Below, one piece after another: positions 35,195 to 43,082 of a stretch of 64,000 bases of DNA. The position numbers and the translations under genes are program-made. Where the stretch lies: assembly GCA_934524985.1 (NCBI GenBank), contig CAKSYT010000002.1, positions 124,001 through 188,000 of the forward strand, in the 5' to 3' direction. The stretch's first letter is position 1; each line of letters begins with the position of its first letter. This DNA comes from an uncultured Faecalibacterium sp. Lineage in GTDB: Bacteria > Bacillota > Clostridia > Oscillospirales > Ruminococcaceae. The notes beneath the pieces are model-generated. The model saw only the letters and a list, made by a program, of their open reading frames with translations, searched no databases and was not told the DNA's origin.

Positions 35195-36337
35195 ATGGAT
35201 GTGCAAACCTCTTATTTTTGTGCCGCGCTGGACGCTGCCGCAGAGCAGGTAAAGGCAAACATCCCGGTATTCGGGAAGGAATTTCCGCTGCCCTGCACCC
35301 GGAACGGCGTATACTCCACCGACATCAACACCGACTGGACACCCGGCTTTTATACCGGTATGTGCTGGCTTGCCCACGAAGCCACCGGCGAGGACGTGTT
35401 CCGCACTGCCGCGTTGCAGCAGGTGGACAGCTTTGCCGCGCGTCTGGCCCTCAACGAAAATCTTGACCACCACGACCTCGGTTTTCTGTACACGCCGTCC
35501 TGCGTGGCGGGGTATCAGCTGACCGGCAGCACGGCGGCACGGAATGCTGCACTGGAAGCCGCCGCCCGGCTGACGAAACGCTATCAGCCCATCGGACAGT
35601 TTTTACAGGCGTGGGGGCAGATCAATGACCGGAAGGAATACCGGCTCATCATCGACTGCCTGCTGAACCTGCCGCTGCTGTGGTGGGCGGCAGAGCAGAC
35701 CGGTGATGCCCGCTATGCCGAGATCGCGCGGGCGCACACAGCAACCGCTGCAAACGTTCTGTTCCGCCCGGACGGCTCCACCAGCCACACCTGCTATATG
35801 GACCCTGTGACCGGCAAACCGGTGCGCGCCATGACGGCACAGGGCTACCGTGCCGACAGCGCATGGGCACGCGGGCAGGCATGGGGCATCCTTGGCATGG
35901 CGCTGGCTTACCGTTTTACTCAGGAGCCGGCCTATCTGGAACAGTTCCGTGCCTGTGCCGCGTTCTTTTTGAAGCGTCTGCCGGAGGATAACGTTCCTTA
36001 CTGGGATCTCATTTTTACCGAAGGCGACGAACCCCGGGATTCCTCGGCGGCGGCCATTGCGGCCTGCGGCCTGTACGAAGCGCTTCCCTACCTGCCCGAA
36101 GCAGAACGCGCCGCCGCACAGCAGGCCGCCGACCGCCTGCTGACTGCACTGGTGGAGCACTGCGCAGCCCCCGGACGCCCCGGCGGGGGTGTGCTGCTGC
36201 ACGGTGTGTATTGCAAGGCCAGCCCTTACAATACCGTTACCGATTACGGTGTGGACGAAGCAAACCTCTGGGGCGATTATTTCTACATGGAAGCCCTGAC
36301 CCGCCGCACCCGGAACTGGAGGACATATTGGGCATGA
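35195..36337 (+). CDS. GH88 unsaturated uronyl hydrolase
   Basis: 380 residues, (alpha/alpha)6 barrel. Family features: HHDLGFLYTPS with the catalytic-type Asp (about 89-99), IIDCLLNLPLLWWAAEQTGD with the second Asp (about 151-170), QGYRADSAWARGQAWG and PRDSSAAAIAACGLYE. GH88 enzymes hydrate and remove a 4,5-unsaturated uronic acid from the non-reducing end of disaccharides left by polysaccharide lyases. No signal peptide, so cytosolic. AAAGGAAA precedes the ATG. The stop overlaps the MFS start as ATGA. Confidence 0.9.
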   Translation: MDVQTSYFCAALDAAAEQVKANIPVFGKEFPLPCTRNGVYSTDINTDWTPGFYTGMCWLAHEATGEDVFRTAALQQVDSFAARLALNENLDHHDLGFLYTPSCVAGYQLTGSTAARNAALEAAARLTKRYQPIGQFLQAWGQINDRKEYRLIIDCLLNLPLLWWAAEQTGDARYAEIARAHTATAANVLFRPDGSTSHTCYMDPVTGKPVRAMTAQGYRADSAWARGQAWGILGMALAYRFTQEPAYLEQFRACAAFFLKRLPEDNVPYWDLIFTEGDEPRDSSAAAIAACGLYEALPYLPEAERAAAQQAADRLLTALVEHCAAPGRPGGGVLLHGVYCKASPYNTVTDYGVDEANLWGDYFYMEALTRRTRNWRTYWA

Positions 36338-37590
36338 AACAAACGGTCTGCTCTCGCCTGCGTTCCGATGCACAGGGAAAGACCCTCTATCTTCTCAGCT
36401 GGCTGGCCTATGCATCGGCCTATATAGGCCGCTACAATTACTCGGCCGTCATGGGTGCGATCACAGCTGAAAACAGCCTGAGTCTCAGTGCAGCCGGTGC
36501 GGTCTCGACCGGATACTTCATCTGCTACGCCGTGGGACAGATCGTATTCGGTCTGCTGAGCCAATCGGTTTCTCCCTATGCCATGATCCTGATCGGGCTG
36601 TGCGGTTCCGGCCTGTGCAACCTTGGTGCCGGAGGGTTTTCCACTTCCTTCATGGGGCTGCTCTGGGGCGCAAACGGTCTGTTTCAGGCCATGATCTGGC
36701 CGCCCATCGTCCGTCTGTTTGCCGAAAGTATGCCGCTGGAACGCCAAAAGCACGCCTGCGTTTCCATCAACAGCACCACCCCTGCCGGAACGCTGGCAGC
36801 CTATGCGCTCAGTGCCGTGCTGCTGCAACTTGCCGACTGGCATCATGTATTTTTCTCTTGCGGCGGGCTGCTTCTGGGCATGGCGGCGGTATTCTGGCTT
36901 GGAACTGCCCCGCTCCGCCGGGCAACGGCCTATGCCCCGCAGCCGGAATTCCAGAAGCAAAAAGGAACCGGGAACGGCCCCGCAGCCCTGCTGGCAGCAG
37001 GGCTGGGCGCAATGCTGCTGCCGGTCCTCCTGCACGGCGGGCTGAAAGACGGTGTGACCAGCTGGGTGCCCAGTATGATCCAGAGCAATTTCGGGATCAG
37101 CCCGGCATTTTCGGCAGCGGTTGCAATGGCGCTGCCCCTCGTCAACCTGTCGGGTGCCTACCTGTCCGGCTGGCTGAATGAGCACTGCACCCACAACGAA
37201 CTGAAAACCGCCGGATCCCTGTTTGCGCTGGCGTCCGTCTGCCTTCTGGCGCTGCCATTGGCCATGCGTATCAGCCTGCTTCTGGCGGTGCTGCTTCTGG
37301 CAGTCACGACTGCCTCCATGCTGGGCGTGAATACCATGTTCATCAATGTCATCCTGGTCAAGGCGGGGCGGCACGGCGGCGCATCCATGCTGTCCGGTAC
37401 GCTGAACGCCGTCACCTATCTCGGCGCAGCCGCAGCCACATGGGGGATCGGCGCTGCCGCCGAAGGCTGCGGCTGGAACGCCGTGTTCCTGCTCTGGCTC
37501 GTCATGGCAATGCTTGCTTTGCTGGTCAGCGCACTGCTGGCCGGGCGCTGGGGCGAATATCTCAAATCGAGCGAAGGAGGCGTTTCCTGA
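36334..37590 (+). CDS. MFS transporter
   Basis: 418 residues with about twelve membrane spans and a cytosolic middle loop near residues 190-215. The start (WLAYASAYIGRYNYSAVMG) recalls the organophosphate:phosphate antiporter and anion:cation symporter branches that carry hexuronates or sugar phosphates. GGAGG lies 13 nt before the ATG at 36334. Coupled upstream to GH88 and downstream to the lyase gene (TGATG). It may export a by-product or import a monosaccharide from the same glycan. Confidence 0.85.
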   Translation: MKQTVCSRLRSDAQGKTLYLLSWLAYASAYIGRYNYSAVMGAITAENSLSLSAAGAVSTGYFICYAVGQIVFGLLSQSVSPYAMILIGLCGSGLCNLGAGGFSTSFMGLLWGANGLFQAMIWPPIVRLFAESMPLERQKHACVSINSTTPAGTLAAYALSAVLLQLADWHHVFFSCGGLLLGMAAVFWLGTAPLRRATAYAPQPEFQKQKGTGNGPAALLAAGLGAMLLPVLLHGGLKDGVTSWVPSMIQSNFGISPAFSAAVAMALPLVNLSGAYLSGWLNEHCTHNELKTAGSLFALASVCLLALPLAMRISLLLAVLLLAVTTASMLGVNTMFINVILVKAGRHGGASMLSGTLNAVTYLGAAAATWGIGAAAEGCGWNAVFLLWLVMAMLALLVSALLAGRWGEYLKSSEGGVS

Positions 37591-39527
37591 TGGGGGTAAT
37601 GCTTTGGACACAGGATGCTGCAGCCGTAGCCGCAGAGATCCAAAAGCAATGCCTGGCTTCTGCCCACAATGCGATCATGCGGGCCGAGGAGATCTGCCGC
37701 CGGGAATTTTTGTTCCGTGACCACTGGGAGATGGAGCCGACCCACAAGCCTGTCCGGTTTTCCGGTTCGGTGCAGTGGAATGCCGTTCCCTTCGGCGACC
37801 CGGAATGGACCTATGCGCTGAACCGCCACACCATTCTGCTCAATCTGGCAAAAGCGTGGTGCTTTACCGGCGAGGAGCGGTTCCGGGCTGCCTTTGTGGA
37901 ATTGCTGACCGACTGGCTTGACCGTGTGCCCCACACGCCGAAAAGCGAACGTACCACATGGCGTGCACTGGAAGCCGGTCTCCGGCCGGAAAACTGGCTG
38001 CGTGCCGTGGAATTGTTCGGGGATGCCCTGCCTGCCCCCCTGCTGGAGCGGATGAACGAAAGCCTTGCCGAACACGGTGCCTTTCTGGTGCGGGAGCACA
38101 AAGCTTTCCACCGGCTGAGCAACTGGGGTGCCATCCAGTCCCACGGACTGTTCCTGATTGGTCTGTGGCTGAACCGAAAAGACTGGCAGACCCTCGCACT
38201 GGAACGGCTGACAGAAAACCTGCGCAATGCCGTTCTTCCGGACGGTGTGCAGTGGGAGCAAAGCCCCATGTACCACTGCGAGGTGCTGCATGCGGCAGCG
38301 GACACCCTGCTGCTGACCCGCCGCAACGGCATCGAAGTGCCGTCTGCGTTGGAAGAGACCATCCACCGGATGTTCCGTGCACTGGCTGTCTGGGTCACGC
38401 CGAACCGGGAAATTCTGCCGCAGAGCGACAGTGACTGCATCGACGCAGGCGACCTGCTGGCACAGGGGGCGCTGCTGTTTGCAGACCCGGAGCTGGCCGC
38501 CGCTGCCGAAGGGGCACTGTGTGAAGAAACGCTCTTGGATTTTGGTGCAGATGCCCGGACAAAGCTGGATGCACTGCCCAAACGCCGCCCGGCACAGCCT
38601 TCACAGGCGTTGGAATCCAGCGGAAACTACATTCTGCGTTCCGGCTGGGGCACAAACGACACCTATCTTCATCTGCACTGCGGCAGCCTTGGCGGCGGTC
38701 ACGGTCACGCAGACCTGCTGCATCTGGATGTATGGCATCACGGCGAGGCGGTGCTTGCGGATGCAGGCCGGTACACCTATGTAGAAGGTGCGGAACGTGC
38801 ATGGTTCAAATCTCCCGCAGCGCACAACACCTTCCGGGTGGATGAAACCGATTTTACCCGGTATCGCGCCACATGGGAGTGGGCAGAAATTGCCCGCCCC
38901 CTTCCCACCGAGACCCGCTTCACGCCGCAGGCCGATCTTCTCCGTGCCGGACATCTGGGCTACGCGGCGCAGGGCACCACGGCAGAGCGGGAGATCGTTT
39001 TTGTGAAGCCAGATCTCCTGATCGGTATTGACCGGATCTTTGCGCCAGAGGGGACCCGCCACACGGTCGAGCAGTTTTTTCACTTCGGAAGCGGAACGCT
39101 GGAACAGGAGGATGCATCGGTCCTCTGGCAGGGAAAGCAGGCCTGCGCCCAGCTGCACTGGCTGGCCGGGCAGTTTGCTGCCCGGTCCGCACTTCCCGCC
39201 GCACCGCTGTATAATCTGCAAATCAGAACGCCGGTGCTTGGCCTGAAATGCCACACCAAAAGCACGGCCAGCCTGCCATTTGTGCTCTGTCTGGGCGGGA
39301 CGTGTAAGGTCGAACTGCTCCCCGTCACCGATGGCAATGGCCGCCCGCTTGCATCGGATGCCGTGCAGGCTGTCCGCATTACCCGGAACGGACAGCGCGT
39401 TACCGTGATCTTCTGCCACAAGACCGGTGCCCACGATGCCGCGCTGCTCTGCGCAGACGGCTGTGCGGGGCACGGCAGTGTCCTTGTTTTTACCCCGCAG
39501 CGCCCGGACGGGCTCTGCCTGCGCTGA
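37590..39527 (+). CDS. Heparinase II/III-family polysaccharide lyase
   Basis: 645 residues. The N-terminal (alpha/alpha) toroid (about 1-320; TWRALEAGLRPENWLRAVELF, AIQSHGLFLIGLW, WEQSPMYHCEVLHA) is followed by the heparinase II/III beta-sheet domain (GGHGHADLLHLDVWHHGEAVLADAGRY, split here around residue 380, then SPAAHNTFRVDE). Candidate catalytic residues are Tyr and His in SPMYHCEV and His in GGHGHAD. It lacks a signal peptide, pointing to an exo-acting oligosaccharide lyase in the cytosol (PL15- or PL12-like). AAGGAGG precedes the ATG at 37590. Confidence 0.88.
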   Translation: MGVMLWTQDAAAVAAEIQKQCLASAHNAIMRAEEICRREFLFRDHWEMEPTHKPVRFSGSVQWNAVPFGDPEWTYALNRHTILLNLAKAWCFTGEERFRAAFVELLTDWLDRVPHTPKSERTTWRALEAGLRPENWLRAVELFGDALPAPLLERMNESLAEHGAFLVREHKAFHRLSNWGAIQSHGLFLIGLWLNRKDWQTLALERLTENLRNAVLPDGVQWEQSPMYHCEVLHAAADTLLLTRRNGIEVPSALEETIHRMFRALAVWVTPNREILPQSDSDCIDAGDLLAQGALLFADPELAAAAEGALCEETLLDFGADARTKLDALPKRRPAQPSQALESSGNYILRSGWGTNDTYLHLHCGSLGGGHGHADLLHLDVWHHGEAVLADAGRYTYVEGAERAWFKSPAAHNTFRVDETDFTRYRATWEWAEIARPLPTETRFTPQADLLRAGHLGYAAQGTTAEREIVFVKPDLLIGIDRIFAPEGTRHTVEQFFHFGSGTLEQEDASVLWQGKQACAQLHWLAGQFAARSALPAAPLYNLQIRTPVLGLKCHTKSTASLPFVLCLGGTCKVELLPVTDGNGRPLASDAVQAVRITRNGQRVTVIFCHKTGAHDAALLCADGCAGHGSVLVFTPQRPDGLCLR

Positions 39528-39561
39528 ATATTTTCACCCGACTACCGAAAGGAATCTTATT

Positions 39562-41739
39562 ATGAGCAACGAAAAAAGAATGGGACGTGTGACGATCCCC
39601 ACTGACCTCGATGCCGTTCCCGAAACGTTACAGCTGATGGAGCGCTGGGGTGCGGATGCCCTGCGTGACTGCGACGGCACCGAGTTTCCCAAGGAATTGA
39701 AGGATGCTGGTGCCAAAGTCTACGCCACCTACTATACCACCCGCAAGGACAACGCATGGGCCAAAGCAAACCCCGATGAGATCCAGCAGTGCTACATCAT
39801 GACACCTTTTTATACTGCGGAGGAAAATGCGCTCTGCATCCCCCTGATGAAGGGGATCAGCCGCGAGCTGCTGAAGGTCAACGACCGCGACGACATCACC
39901 CGCTGGTGGGAGGTCATGGACCGCACCACCGGTCAGCCGCTGCCCTCTGCCGCATGGCACTACGATGCAGCTTCGGAAAGCGTCATTCTGGATGCACCCG
40001 CTGCCTACCACGAATATACGGTCAGCTTCCTCGCCTATCTCATCTGGGACCCTGTGCACATGTACAACTCGGTCATCAACGGCTGGACGGATGTAGAGCA
40101 TCAGATCCCCTTTGATGTCCGTCAGCCCAAGACCCATAAGTACACGCTGGAACGTCTGCGCCGCTTCCTCGACACCCATTCGTATGTGGACGTGGTGCGG
40201 TTTACTACCTTCTTCCACCTGTTCACGCTGGTGTTCGATGAACTGCGCCGCGAAAAATATGTGGACTGGTACGGCTATTCGGCCTCGGTCAGCCCCTACA
40301 TTCTGGAGCAGTTTGAGCGGGAGGTGGGCTACAAATTCCGCCCGGAATACATCATCGATCAGGGCTATTACAACAACCAGTACCGTGTACCCAGCAAGGA
40401 GTTCAAGGACTTCCAGAATTTCCAGTGCCGCGAGGTCAACCGCATCATCCGTGAAATGACCGACATCGTTCACGAATACGGCAAAGAAGCCATGATGTTC
40501 CTCGGCGACCACTGGATCGGCACCGAGCCCTTCCGCCCGGAGTTCGCCTGCTCCGGTGTGGATGCCATCGTGGGCAGTGTGGGCAACGGCTCCACCCTGC
40601 GCCTGATCTCGGATATCCCCGGCGTGAAGTACACCGAGGGGCGCTTTCTGCCGTACTTCTTCCCGGACACTTTCCACGAGGGCGGCGACCCCATCCGGGA
40701 AGCCAAGGAGAACTGGGTGACCGCCCGCCGCGCCATTCTGCGCAGCCCCATCGACCGCATCGGCTACGGCGGCTACCTCAAGCTGGCCTGCGAGTTCCCG
40801 GAGTTTTTGACCTATGTGGAAAGCGTCTGCGATGAATTCCGCGAGCTGTACACCAACATCAAGGGCACAACGCCCTATTGCAGCAAAACAGTTGCCGTGC
40901 TGAACTGCTGGGGCAAGACCCGCGCATGGGGCTGCCACATGGTGCACCATGCCCTGTACCAGAAGCAGAATTACAGCTATGCGGGCGTCATCGAGGCACT
41001 GTCCGGTGCGCCGTTTGATGTGAAGTTCATCAGCTTTGACGATATCAAGGCCGATCCCAAGGTGCTGGATGGCGTAGATGTGCTGCTGAATATCGGCGAT
41101 GGCGACACGGCGCATACCGGCGGCATCGTCTGGGAAGACCCTGCAATCTCGTCTGCCATCCGGGGCTTTGTGCGGCGCGGCGGCGGACTCATTGGCGTTG
41201 GTGAGCCGGGCGGCCACCCGTATCAGGGCCGCTATCTCCAGCTTGCCAGCGTGCTGGGCGTGGAAAAGGAGACCGGCTTCACCCTCAATTACGATAAATA
41301 CAACTGGGACGAACACCGCGACCACTTTATTCTGGCAGACTGCCCTGACCACGCCGTGGACTTTGGCGAAGGCAAAAAGAGCATCTTTGCACTGGAGGGC
41401 ACCGAGATCCTGCTCCAGAAGGATAAGGAAGTGCAGATGGCTGTCCACGAATACGGAAAGGGTCGCGGCGTTTATATCAGCGGACTGCCGTACAGCTTTA
41501 TCAACAACCGTGTACTGCACCGTGCCATCCTCTGGGCGGCACACGATGAGGAGAGCCTGCACCGCTGGTTCAGCTCCAATTACAACGTAGAAGTTCACGC
41601 CTACGTCAAAAACGGCAAATACTGCGTGGTGAACAACACCTACGAGCCGCAGGACACCACCGTTTACACCGGCGACGGCAGCAGCTTTGCGCTGCATCTG
41701 GATGTCAACGAGATCAAATGGTATAACATGGAAGGTTGA
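39562..41739 (+). CDS. GH112 beta-1,3-galactosyl-N-acetylhexosamine phosphorylase family
   Basis: 725 residues, full length. Begins MSNEKRMGRVTIPTDLD; the TIM-barrel part includes DCDGTEFPKEL, IMTPFYT, FTTFFHLFTLVFDE and GDHWIGTEPF; the glutamine-amidotransferase-like middle domain (VLLNIGDGDTAHTGG) and a beta-sandwich C-terminus follow, as in lacto-N-biose phosphorylase. GH112 enzymes phosphorolyse galacto-N-biose or lacto-N-biose to galactose-1-phosphate, or Gal-beta-1,4-rhamnose. Which of these applies cannot be decided by eye. AAAGGAA precedes the ATG. Last large gene of the operon. Confidence 0.9.
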   Translation: MSNEKRMGRVTIPTDLDAVPETLQLMERWGADALRDCDGTEFPKELKDAGAKVYATYYTTRKDNAWAKANPDEIQQCYIMTPFYTAEENALCIPLMKGISRELLKVNDRDDITRWWEVMDRTTGQPLPSAAWHYDAASESVILDAPAAYHEYTVSFLAYLIWDPVHMYNSVINGWTDVEHQIPFDVRQPKTHKYTLERLRRFLDTHSYVDVVRFTTFFHLFTLVFDELRREKYVDWYGYSASVSPYILEQFEREVGYKFRPEYIIDQGYYNNQYRVPSKEFKDFQNFQCREVNRIIREMTDIVHEYGKEAMMFLGDHWIGTEPFRPEFACSGVDAIVGSVGNGSTLRLISDIPGVKYTEGRFLPYFFPDTFHEGGDPIREAKENWVTARRAILRSPIDRIGYGGYLKLACEFPEFLTYVESVCDEFRELYTNIKGTTPYCSKTVAVLNCWGKTRAWGCHMVHHALYQKQNYSYAGVIEALSGAPFDVKFISFDDIKADPKVLDGVDVLLNIGDGDTAHTGGIVWEDPAISSAIRGFVRRGGGLIGVGEPGGHPYQGRYLQLASVLGVEKETGFTLNYDKYNWDEHRDHFILADCPDHAVDFGEGKKSIFALEGTEILLQKDKEVQMAVHEYGKGRGVYISGLPYSFINNRVLHRAILWAAHDEESLHRWFSSNYNVEVHAYVKNGKYCVVNNTYEPQDTTVYTGDGSSFALHLDVNEIKWYNMEG

Positions 41740-41769
41740 TTTTGATAAGATACAGAAGGAGAGCCACGG

Positions 41770-42546
41770 ATGCTGCCTGAATTGAAAGTATTGAATGCCG
41801 CCGGTTCGGTTCTGGCACAGGGCAACGGCGTGCTGTGCTACGAACCAGCCTACCAGCCCGGTGATGTGTTGGAACTGACTGTTCCGCAGCCCGGCTATTA
41901 TGTCATCTGTCTGGATGACGCAATGGGCGAAGAACTGGTCTTTTTCCGAAGCACCGTTTTTCGGCTGGAAGTTCCCTTTGAGGAAGCGCACATCAGTTAC
42001 AGCCCACGAGCCTTTGCCGGAGAGATGCACTATCTGACCGCACGTCCTGCCACCGCAGACGAGATTTCCTCACCGCGCAATTTGGCGCGGAACCGGTACG
42101 ACCATCATGATAATACCGGTGTTTTTCCCCATGCTTGGGCAAATGTAGAGACACGCGGTGAATCTGTATTTGCAGCCCGGAACGCCATTGATGGGATCAT
42201 ATCCCCCACCTGCCACGGACGCTATCCGTTCGAGAGCTGGGGGATCAATCGTGACCCGAATGCCTGCTGGATGCTGGACTTCGGGCGGCTTATTCAGGCT
42301 GATACGCTGGTGTTGACCACCCGCGCAGATTTTCCGCATGATGCTTGGTGGACACAGGCACGCCTAACGCTGTCCAGCGGCGAAGAACAGATTCTTCCCC
42401 TGCAAAAGACCGCCGAAGGACAGCGGTTTGATCTGCATGGTGTCTGGATCACCGGTTTGAAACTGGATCAGCTCATCAAAGCCGATGACCCATCGCCCTT
42501 TCCCGCATTGACACAGGTCGAAGTATACGGCCGCAATCTGGATTGA
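41770..42546 (+). CDS. Protein with F5/8 type C-like (discoidin) domain
   Basis: 258 residues, no signal peptide or membrane span. N-terminal beta-rich half (about 1-105, LPELKVLNAAGSVLAQG). The C-terminal half (about 125-258) resembles a galactose-binding-like domain: an ARNAIDG element (about 140), WMLDFGRLIQADTLVL, DAWWTQARLTLSSGE and VWITGLKLDQLI. It follows the GH112 gene by 30 nt in the same operon, with AGAAGGAG before the ATG. Likely a cytosolic carbohydrate-binding partner or an uncharacterised enzyme of the locus. Confidence 0.7.
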   Translation: MLPELKVLNAAGSVLAQGNGVLCYEPAYQPGDVLELTVPQPGYYVICLDDAMGEELVFFRSTVFRLEVPFEEAHISYSPRAFAGEMHYLTARPATADEISSPRNLARNRYDHHDNTGVFPHAWANVETRGESVFAARNAIDGIISPTCHGRYPFESWGINRDPNACWMLDFGRLIQADTLVLTTRADFPHDAWWTQARLTLSSGEEQILPLQKTAEGQRFDLHGVWITGLKLDQLIKADDPSPFPALTQVEVYGRNLD

Positions 42547-42792
42547 CAGATTGATTGATCTTTCATTCAAAGCCGTAAAACTATTCCCATAAAAATTTAC
42601 CGCCCCGCAACACACCCGATTCATTTTGCCGTTGATTTACCTGGCAAAATCATCGCTGCGCTGCGTAGGCGGTATTTTTCTTTTATGGTCACTTGTCGGG
42701 GCAAAGCCCCTCCATCTGCTATCGCAGACCGCGCTGCCGCTTAAAAGTCCCACGGGGGCTTTCATTGCTGCGCAAACACTAATTTTCCGAAG
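42547..42792. other. Intergenic stretch without recognised gene
   Basis: 246 nt between the glycan operon and the tRNA. Small GC palindromes are present (CGGGGCAAAGCCCC at about 42697-42710), but no ORF with a ribosome site, no clear terminator for the glycan operon and no RNA I recognise. Confidence 0.5.
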
Positions 42793-42838
42793 AAAACAAA
42801 TAATCCGAACCCATCTCCTATCGGAAACAAGTTCGGAT
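42793..42838 (-). terminator. Terminator of tRNA-Pro
   Basis: ATCCGAAC (42803-42810) pairs with GTTCGGAT (42831-42838). On the minus strand it is followed by the T-rich TATTTGTTTTC. It lies just downstream of the tRNA. Confidence 0.7.
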
Positions 42839-42848
42839 CATCTTTGTT

Positions 42849-42926
42849 TGGTCCGAGTGGCGAGAATCGAACTCACGGCCTCTTGAACCCCATTCAAGCG
42901 CGCTACCAAAACTGCGCTACACCCGG
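42849..42926 (-). tRNA. tRNA-Pro (anticodon GGG)
   Basis: 78 nt with encoded CCA. Acceptor CCGGGTG/CACTCGG (one G-U pair), D-stem GCGC/GCGC, anticodon stem CTTGA/TCAAG with loop ATGGGGT giving anticodon GGG, T-arm GTGAG-TTCGATT-CTCGC, discriminator A. It reads CCC and CCU proline codons. It has its own consensus promoter and terminator, so it is a single tRNA gene. Confidence 0.96.
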
Positions 42927-42969
42927 ATATCGACCGCCGCTTCCCTACCGAAGCGTGGCGACAAGAGAT

Positions 42970-42998
42970 ATTATACTCAGGCAAGGCCGTTTTGTCAA
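42970..42998 (-). promoter_or_regulatory. Consensus promoter of tRNA-Pro
   Basis: Minus strand TTGACA (42993-42998), 17-nt spacer, TATAAT (42970-42975): a perfect match, about 44 nt before the tRNA 5' end. Confidence 0.9.
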
Positions 42999-43082
42999 CA
43001 GATTTTTCAATTATTTTTGGTTTTTTCTGAGAAAAGTCTGATTTTTACACGGATACGCGCTTTTTCGTTTTTGCTGTTTTTG

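Noticed and set aside
33311-35473. 720-codon open frame on the minus strand opposite permease and PHP genes
   Set aside because: Antisense shadow; real genes on the plus strand explain the region.
39628-42030. 800-codon open frame on the minus strand opposite GH112
   Set aside because: GH112 on the plus strand has full family motifs; the antisense frame does not look like a protein.
42547-42792. Possible insertion-sequence remnant after the glycan operon
   Set aside because: Only short GC palindromes are present; no inverted-repeat ends or transposase fragments could be made out.
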